From the NCBI GenBank assembly GCA_002335115.1, contig DDCR01000103.1:1-18471 (forward strand): DNA of 18,471 nt. The letters are read 5' to 3'. The position numbers and the translations under genes were made by a program. The notes under the pieces were generated by a model, which did not search any database, was not told where the DNA came from, and worked only from the letters and a program-made list of their open reading frames with translations. This stretch comes from Oceanospirillaceae bacterium UBA2001. GTDB taxonomy: Bacteria > Pseudomonadota > Gammaproteobacteria > Pseudomonadales > Balneatricaceae. Positions 13,863 to 18,471 of this stretch are shown here, one piece after another (within the stretch, counting starts at the first letter, position 1; the number at the start of each line of letters is the position of its first letter).

Positions 13863-15164
13863 TTGAAACCGGTAAGAGTTGGTATTTGTGGATTTGGCAC
13901 CGTCGGTGGCGGCACGTTTAATGTATTACAGCGTAATTTTAATGAAATTACTCGCCGCACAGGCCGATCCATTGCGGTTGAACAGATCGCCCAGCGTCGC
14001 CCTAACCCTCATTGTGATACAGGCAATACAGCCATTACAGATGACATTTTCGCGGTGGCTAATAACCCTAATGTTGATGTGCTGGTGGAACTCATTGGTG
14101 GCCATGAACCCGCCAAGGAATTGGTACTTACGGCCATTCGAAACGGCAAACATGTGGTCACGGCCAACAAAGCTCTGATCGCAGTGCATGGTAATGAAAT
14201 TTTTGCAGCGGCCCGTAAGCATAATGTTGTGGTCGCCTATGAAGCGGCAATAGCAGGAGGCATTCCTATTGTTAAGGCTTTGCGTGAAGGTTTGGCGGCC
14301 AATAGGATCGATTGGCTAGCGGGCATTATTAACGGCACTGGTAATTTTATACTTACTGAGATGCGTGACAAAGGTCGGGCCTTTAATGATGTGCTGAAAG
14401 AGGCCCAAGCACTAGGTTACGCCGAAGCAGATCCAACCTTTGATGTAGAAGGTATCGATGCGGCTCATAAGCTAACCATTTTGTCTTCTGTAGCCTTTGG
14501 TATTCCTTTGCAGTTTGACCAGTGTTACACCGAAGGTATCAGTAAAGTGTCTGCTGAAGATGTGGCCAATGCTGAATCTTTAGGTTTTCGCATTAAGCAC
14601 CTTGGGTTAACGCGCTGCACTGAAGATGGCATAGAACTTCGGGTTCATCCCACATTGATTCCAGAAAAGCGCCTTTTAGCTAATGTTCATGGTGTTATGA
14701 ATGCGGTTTTAGTTGAAGGTAATGCGGTTGGCCCAACCTTGTATTATGGTGCGGGTGCAGGCGCAGAACCCACGGCTTCTGCTGTAGTGGCAGATTTGGT
14801 AGACATTGTACGTGACATGGCAGTGGATCAAAATGTGCGCATGCCGTCTTTGGCATTCCAAGAGAATGCCATGTCAGATAGCCCCATTTTACCGATGGAT
14901 AAGGTAGTCACTGCATTTTACATGCGTATGACTGTGTCAGAGAAACCTGGTGTGCTCGCACAAATCACACAAATTCTGGGTGACGCAGGTATTAGTATCG
15001 AAGCCATTCGACAGCAAACTCACGTGTCTTCTCAGGTGCCTGTGATCATCCTCACTCGCCCAGTTGCCGAAGGACATATGAATGATGCCATTAAGGCCAT
15101 TGAAGCTTTGCAAGATGTTAACGGTGAAGTGGCTCGAATTCGAGTAGAAAACTTAGACGGGTAG
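13863..15164 (+). CDS. hom: Homoserine dehydrogenase with C-terminal ACT domain
   Basis: It reduces aspartate semialdehyde to homoserine with NAD(P)H, the branch point to threonine and methionine. The 433-residue monofunctional enzyme has no aspartokinase part. Landmarks: nucleotide-binding GICGFGTVGGG (7-17), TANKAL (100-105, Lys103), NGTGNF (157-162), GYAEADPTFDVEG (185-197) and DAAHKL (199-204) with the candidate catalytic Lys203. An ACT domain (~352-430) probably mediates threonine feedback inhibition. I chose the TTG at 13863 because TGAGG lies seven bases upstream and the resulting MKPVRVGICG matches remembered pseudomonad proteins; an ATG at 13851 would add four residues but has poor ribosome-binding support. 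thrC follows after eight bases. Confidence 0.95.
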   Translation: MKPVRVGICGFGTVGGGTFNVLQRNFNEITRRTGRSIAVEQIAQRRPNPHCDTGNTAITDDIFAVANNPNVDVLVELIGGHEPAKELVLTAIRNGKHVVTANKALIAVHGNEIFAAARKHNVVVAYEAAIAGGIPIVKALREGLAANRIDWLAGIINGTGNFILTEMRDKGRAFNDVLKEAQALGYAEADPTFDVEGIDAAHKLTILSSVAFGIPLQFDQCYTEGISKVSAEDVANAESLGFRIKHLGLTRCTEDGIELRVHPTLIPEKRLLANVHGVMNAVLVEGNAVGPTLYYGAGAGAEPTASAVVADLVDIVRDMAVDQNVRMPSLAFQENAMSDSPILPMDKVVTAFYMRMTVSEKPGVLAQITQILGDAGISIEAIRQQTHVSSQVPVIILTRPVAEGHMNDAIKAIEALQDVNGEVARIRVENLDG

Positions 15165-15172
15165 GAATCAAT

Positions 15173-16561
15173 ATGCGCTATATCAGTACCCGTGGTCTGG
15201 CTCCAAGCCTTAGTTTTGAGGATGTTTTGCTGACTGGTTTGGCCAGTGATGGCGGCTTATACGTGCCCGAAACTCTGCCCCAGTTTAGCCACCAAGAAAT
15301 TGCTTCTTGGGCTACACTTAACTATGCAGACTTGGCACATAAGATATTGTTGCCCTTTGTTGAAGATGATATCAGTAGTAGCGAACTTAAAATAATGGTG
15401 GATGAAACCTATGCGGGTTTTAATCATAAGGCCATAGCCCCTCTAGTTCAGTTAGACCACAACGAGTGGGTACTTGAATTATTTCACGGTCCTACTCTGG
15501 CATTTAAAGACTTTGCTTTACAGTTGTTGGGGCGGCTCATGGATAACGCTTTAGTTAAGCGTGACCAAAATTTAGTTATTATGGGCGCTACCTCAGGTGA
15601 TACAGGCTCGGCCGCCATTGAGGGATGCCGGCACAGTGAACGGGTCAAGATGTTTATTCTTCATCCTCATGAGCGGGTATCGGAGGTCCAACGCCGTCAG
15701 ATGACGACTATTTTGGGTGACAATATTCACAACATTGCTGTGCGCGGTAATTTTGATGATTGCCAACAGATGGTTAAACACAGCTTTTCTGATCAGGCGT
15801 TTTTGAAGGGTGGTCAATTAGGCGCCGTAAACTCCATTAACTGGGCGCGCATTATGGCGCAAATTGTGTACTACTTTTATGCAGCTGTTGCCCTAGGAGG
15901 CCCACATCGCCCCGTATCTTTCAGTGTGCCTACGGGTAACTTTGGTGACATTTATGCGGGTTATTTAGCTAAGAATATGGGGCTACCCGTTGCACAGCTC
16001 ATTGTTGCAACTAACCAAAACGATATTTTGCACCGTTGTATCAGCGCTAATCAATACCAAAAAAAGGGACTCGTGCAAACCTTAACGCCAAGTATGGATA
16101 TTATGGTGTCTAGTAATTTTGAACGCCTCTTATTTGATTTATATGACCGAGATGGGGCCGCCTTAGCTGAGCTAATCCGCAGCCTTAATAATGGCACAAC
16201 TAACAGCTTAGAGCCGCAGCGCTGGGAAAAAGCTCGGCAACTATTTAGTAGTCATTGCGTTAATGATAATAAAACCTGTGATGTGATCAGGCAAACTGTG
16301 CACCAGCACAACTACTTGCTCGACCCTCACACGGCCATTGGCTTAGAAGCTGGGCGGATGTGTAATCAGCACTTCGAAGTGCCGATGGTTACTTTGGCTA
16401 CTGCTCATCCAGTCAAATTCCCAGATGCAGTTGTTAAGGCAAAGCAGGCAGTGCCGCCGCTGCCTGAACACTTAACTGACTTGATGCAGCGTCCAGAACG
16501 TTGTCAGGTGCTGGATAACGACTTGACTAAGGTGCAGCAATACATGACGAGTCAGCTCTAA
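15173..16561 (+). CDS. thrC: Threonine synthase
   Basis: A PLP enzyme that converts O-phosphohomoserine to threonine and phosphate. The 462 residues are of the long bacterial/fungal class: it opens MRYISTRG, has the cofactor lysine in FHGPTLAFKDFALQ (Lys112), the ATSGDTGSAAIEG phosphate-contact loop, and SVPTGNFGDIYAGY later in the chain. AGGA stands six bases before the ATG. It is co-transcribed with hom. Homoserine kinase (thrB), needed to make its substrate, is not in this window and must lie elsewhere. Confidence 0.97.
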   Translation: MRYISTRGLAPSLSFEDVLLTGLASDGGLYVPETLPQFSHQEIASWATLNYADLAHKILLPFVEDDISSSELKIMVDETYAGFNHKAIAPLVQLDHNEWVLELFHGPTLAFKDFALQLLGRLMDNALVKRDQNLVIMGATSGDTGSAAIEGCRHSERVKMFILHPHERVSEVQRRQMTTILGDNIHNIAVRGNFDDCQQMVKHSFSDQAFLKGGQLGAVNSINWARIMAQIVYYFYAAVALGGPHRPVSFSVPTGNFGDIYAGYLAKNMGLPVAQLIVATNQNDILHRCISANQYQKKGLVQTLTPSMDIMVSSNFERLLFDLYDRDGAALAELIRSLNNGTTNSLEPQRWEKARQLFSSHCVNDNKTCDVIRQTVHQHNYLLDPHTAIGLEAGRMCNQHFEVPMVTLATAHPVKFPDAVVKAKQAVPPLPEHLTDLMQRPERCQVLDNDLTKVQQYMTSQL

Positions 16562-16572
16562 GGGAGCCGCTG

Positions 16573-18306
16573 ATGTCTGTCCGCTTGCGTTTAGGCAGTT
16601 CCAATGCGGCCCTAGAGGCGTCTTTTGATCCCTTGGTGGCGCGAGTGCTGGCGCACCGTGGAATTAGTCATCCCGCGCAGGTCAATTACCAACTCAAACA
16701 GCTCTTGCCGTATCATCAGCTAAAAGGCATCGCCACCGCTGTAGCCTTATTGGTGGATGCGTTAGAAAATCAACAACATATTGTTATAGTTGGTGATTTT
16801 GACTGTGATGGGGCAACAAGTACCAGCCTTGCCATATTGGCTTTGGGCGCTATGGGTGCTAAAAATGTCAGCTATCTTGTGCCTAATCGATTCAATTTTG
16901 GCTATGGGCTCAGTGCAGCCCTGGTAGATTATGCAAAAGCCAGTGAGCCCGATTTAATTGTCACCGTGGATAATGGCATCGCTAGCCATGCTGGTGTGCA
17001 GCGGGCCCATGAACTGGGTATCAAGGTATTAGTCACCGACCATCACTTAGCCGCAGAAACATTGCCCCAAGCTGATGCCATCGTGAACCCCAACCAACCT
17101 GGCTGTGAGTTTCCTTTTAAGTCGACTGCTGGGGTGGGGGTGATCTTTTATGTGATGTCCGCCTTAAGACGGCAACTACAAGTTCAAGGCTGGTTTGACC
17201 AGCAACAAATCTCAGCACCTAATATGGCGCAGTATTTAGACTTAGTGGCCCTAGGCACTGTGGCAGATCTTGTGCCAATGGAACACAATAATCGTATTTT
17301 GGTGGCCCAAGGTGTGGCGCGTATTCGAGCGGGTAAAGCTCGGCCTGGTTTGTTAGCGCTGTTAAGCATCGCCAAACGTCAGCATCACAATCTACAAGCC
17401 TCTGATCTTGGGTTTAGCGTAGGCCCGCGGCTCAACGCTGCGGGGCGTTTGGATGACATGAGTTTAGGCATTGAATGTTTGTTGAGTGACAATGAGCAAA
17501 TCGCGACTCAGCTAGCCCAAGAATTGGATGAACTTAACGCCCAAAGGCGCCATATAGAGGCCGATATGCAACAGCAGGCGAGTAATATACTGGCCCTTCT
17601 TGAAACTAGCCAAGATAATCAAATGCCCAAATGTGTGTGTTTGTATCATCCTGATTGGCATCAAGGTGTGGTGGGCATTGTTGCGTCGCGAATCAAAGAA
17701 AAGTGGCATCGCCCAGCGTTAGTGTTTGCCAAAGGTGATGCTGGCACGCTGAAGGGATCTTGCCGCAGTATTGCAGGCTTCCATATTCGTGACGCTCTTG
17801 CAGCAGTGGATGCTCAGCACCCAGGTCTAATTATTAAATTTGGTGGCCATGCTATGGCTGCAGGGTTAAGTCTTCAGGCCGAACATTTAGACACCTTTAA
17901 AGACGCACTTAATACTTATGCACAAGAACACCTTGATGACAGTTTGTTGGCGCAAGAGTGGCGTTCAGATGGAGAGTTAAGTGCACAGCAGTTGCAGCTG
18001 AATCAAGCTTTCGTTTTACAGCAGGCTGGGCCATGGGGACAAGGTTTTGAAGAACCCACTTTTCATGGGCGCTTTATGTTGGTGCAACAACGGGTGGTGG
18101 GAGAAAAACATTTAAAACTGGTTTTAGCACATCCCCAAACGGGTGAACTTGTTGATGCCATTCAGTTTAATATTGATACGGCGCTTTGGCCCCATACCTG
18201 TGAACAAGCAGATTTAGTTTATCGTTTGGATATTAATGAATTCCGAGGCCGTCAGAGCTTGCAACTCATGGTGCAACATATGACGCCAGTGCTTGCTGTA
18301 GATTAA
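16573..18306 (+). CDS. recJ: Single-stranded-DNA-specific 5'-3' exonuclease RecJ
   Basis: RecJ degrades single-stranded DNA from 5' ends in RecF-pathway recombination, mismatch repair and base excision repair. The 577-residue protein has the DHH phosphoesterase motifs in order: VGDFDCDGATST (73-84, Asp75/77/79), TVDNGI (131-136), VTDHH (154-158), and LVALGTVADLVPM (224-236). GPRLNAAGRLDD (284-295) precedes a long helical linker. The DHHA1 motif KFGGHAMAAG is at 422-431, followed by the C-terminal OB-type domain. Length matches E. coli RecJ. GGGAG precedes the ATG and the gap from thrC is 11 bases, so it is probably in the hom-thrC transcript. Confidence 0.97.
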   Translation: MSVRLRLGSSNAALEASFDPLVARVLAHRGISHPAQVNYQLKQLLPYHQLKGIATAVALLVDALENQQHIVIVGDFDCDGATSTSLAILALGAMGAKNVSYLVPNRFNFGYGLSAALVDYAKASEPDLIVTVDNGIASHAGVQRAHELGIKVLVTDHHLAAETLPQADAIVNPNQPGCEFPFKSTAGVGVIFYVMSALRRQLQVQGWFDQQQISAPNMAQYLDLVALGTVADLVPMEHNNRILVAQGVARIRAGKARPGLLALLSIAKRQHHNLQASDLGFSVGPRLNAAGRLDDMSLGIECLLSDNEQIATQLAQELDELNAQRRHIEADMQQQASNILALLETSQDNQMPKCVCLYHPDWHQGVVGIVASRIKEKWHRPALVFAKGDAGTLKGSCRSIAGFHIRDALAAVDAQHPGLIIKFGGHAMAAGLSLQAEHLDTFKDALNTYAQEHLDDSLLAQEWRSDGELSAQQLQLNQAFVLQQAGPWGQGFEEPTFHGRFMLVQQRVVGEKHLKLVLAHPQTGELVDAIQFNIDTALWPHTCEQADLVYRLDINEFRGRQSLQLMVQHMTPVLAVD

Positions 18307-18361
18307 GACTTTGATGACTCACTGCTCAGTTCTGCACAGTCGAATTGTCAGGCTCTGTGGT

Positions 18362-18471
18362 TTAAATTAAATCTGTTTGTGGCGATTGGGGTTCAGCAAA
18401 GTTTAGCTCAAGATTAACATCACCCTGCGCTTTTAGCTGTTTGCGCTCTAACATGCGCTGATACCGGCGGG
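18362..18471 (-). CDS. C-terminal end of a leftward gene continuing past the right edge
   Basis: Reading leftward from the window end, 35 residues run open to a TAA at 18362-18364: RRYQRMLERKQLKAQGDVNL and then ELNFAEPQSPQTDLI. The basic, helix-like start and polar proline-containing tail look like the natural C-terminus of a cytoplasmic protein. I cannot assign a family from so little. It would be convergent with recJ, 55 bases away, with no clear terminator between them. The frame is short, so it could be chance. Confidence 0.45.
   Translation of the reverse strand, partial: RRYQRMLERKQLKAQGDVNLELNFAEPQSPQTDLI

Noticed and set aside
11997..18306. Unusual operon mixing recombinase, disulfide isomerase, threonine synthesis and exonuclease
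   Set aside because: The order xerD-dsbC-hom-thrC, with recJ nearby, is known from pseudomonads and relatives, so it is conserved synteny and not a new system.

Overview
The window looks like a chromosomal segment of a gammaproteobacterium, probably a marine Oceanospirillales/Pseudomonadales-type organism. The supports are: the ribosomal operon rpsP-rimM-trmD-rplS; the run xerD-dsbC-hom-thrC-recJ, an order I know from pseudomonads and relatives; a TrmO close in length and motifs to the E. coli protein; and mixed, moderate base composition. I cannot name a genus. Most of the window is housekeeping DNA. I found no CRISPR array, tRNA, rRNA, insertion sequence, integrase module or prophage.

Left part (1-4296). 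A leftward group trmO, bioA and a hot-dog thioesterase (cut by the window edge) combines a t6A37 tRNA methyltransferase, a biotin-synthesis aminotransferase and an acyl-thioester hydrolase. The last two overlap by 14 bases. Divergent from it is a rightward two-gene unit: a 101-residue protein of unknown family whose stop codon overlaps the start of a DAO-type FAD oxidoreductase.

Middle part (4297-9861). A leftward zinc-dependent succinylglutamate desuccinylase/aspartoacylase-like enzyme comes first. Then come two overlapping glycosyltransferase genes, also leftward: a 732-residue HEAT-repeat/GT4 fusion followed by a GT1-family (MGT-like) enzyme. Then there is a long, largely non-coding stretch with a 10-base repeated element and a small candidate gene. 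This is the most accessory-looking part. It lies where ffh usually stands next to rpsP in many gammaproteobacteria, so the neighbourhood has been rearranged. The glycosyltransferase pair is the best candidate here for an undescribed pathway, but its donor, acceptor and product cannot be read from sequence.

Right part (9691-18471). A strong-looking sigma70 promoter and a structured leader of about 135 bases precede rpsP-rimM-trmD-rplS, which ends at a clear intrinsic terminator. Then come xerD (chromosome dimer resolution), a DsbC-like periplasmic disulfide isomerase with a CYYC active site, and, after a second good promoter, hom and thrC (threonine synthesis from aspartate semialdehyde) and recJ (5'-3' ssDNA exonuclease). 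A short leftward reading frame at the right edge is probably the end of a gene that continues outside the window.

Several starts were set earlier or later than the longest frame: trmO at 2332, rimM at 10164, xerD at 11997 and hom at the TTG at 13863. Each was chosen from the ribosome-binding site or from comparison with remembered homologues.
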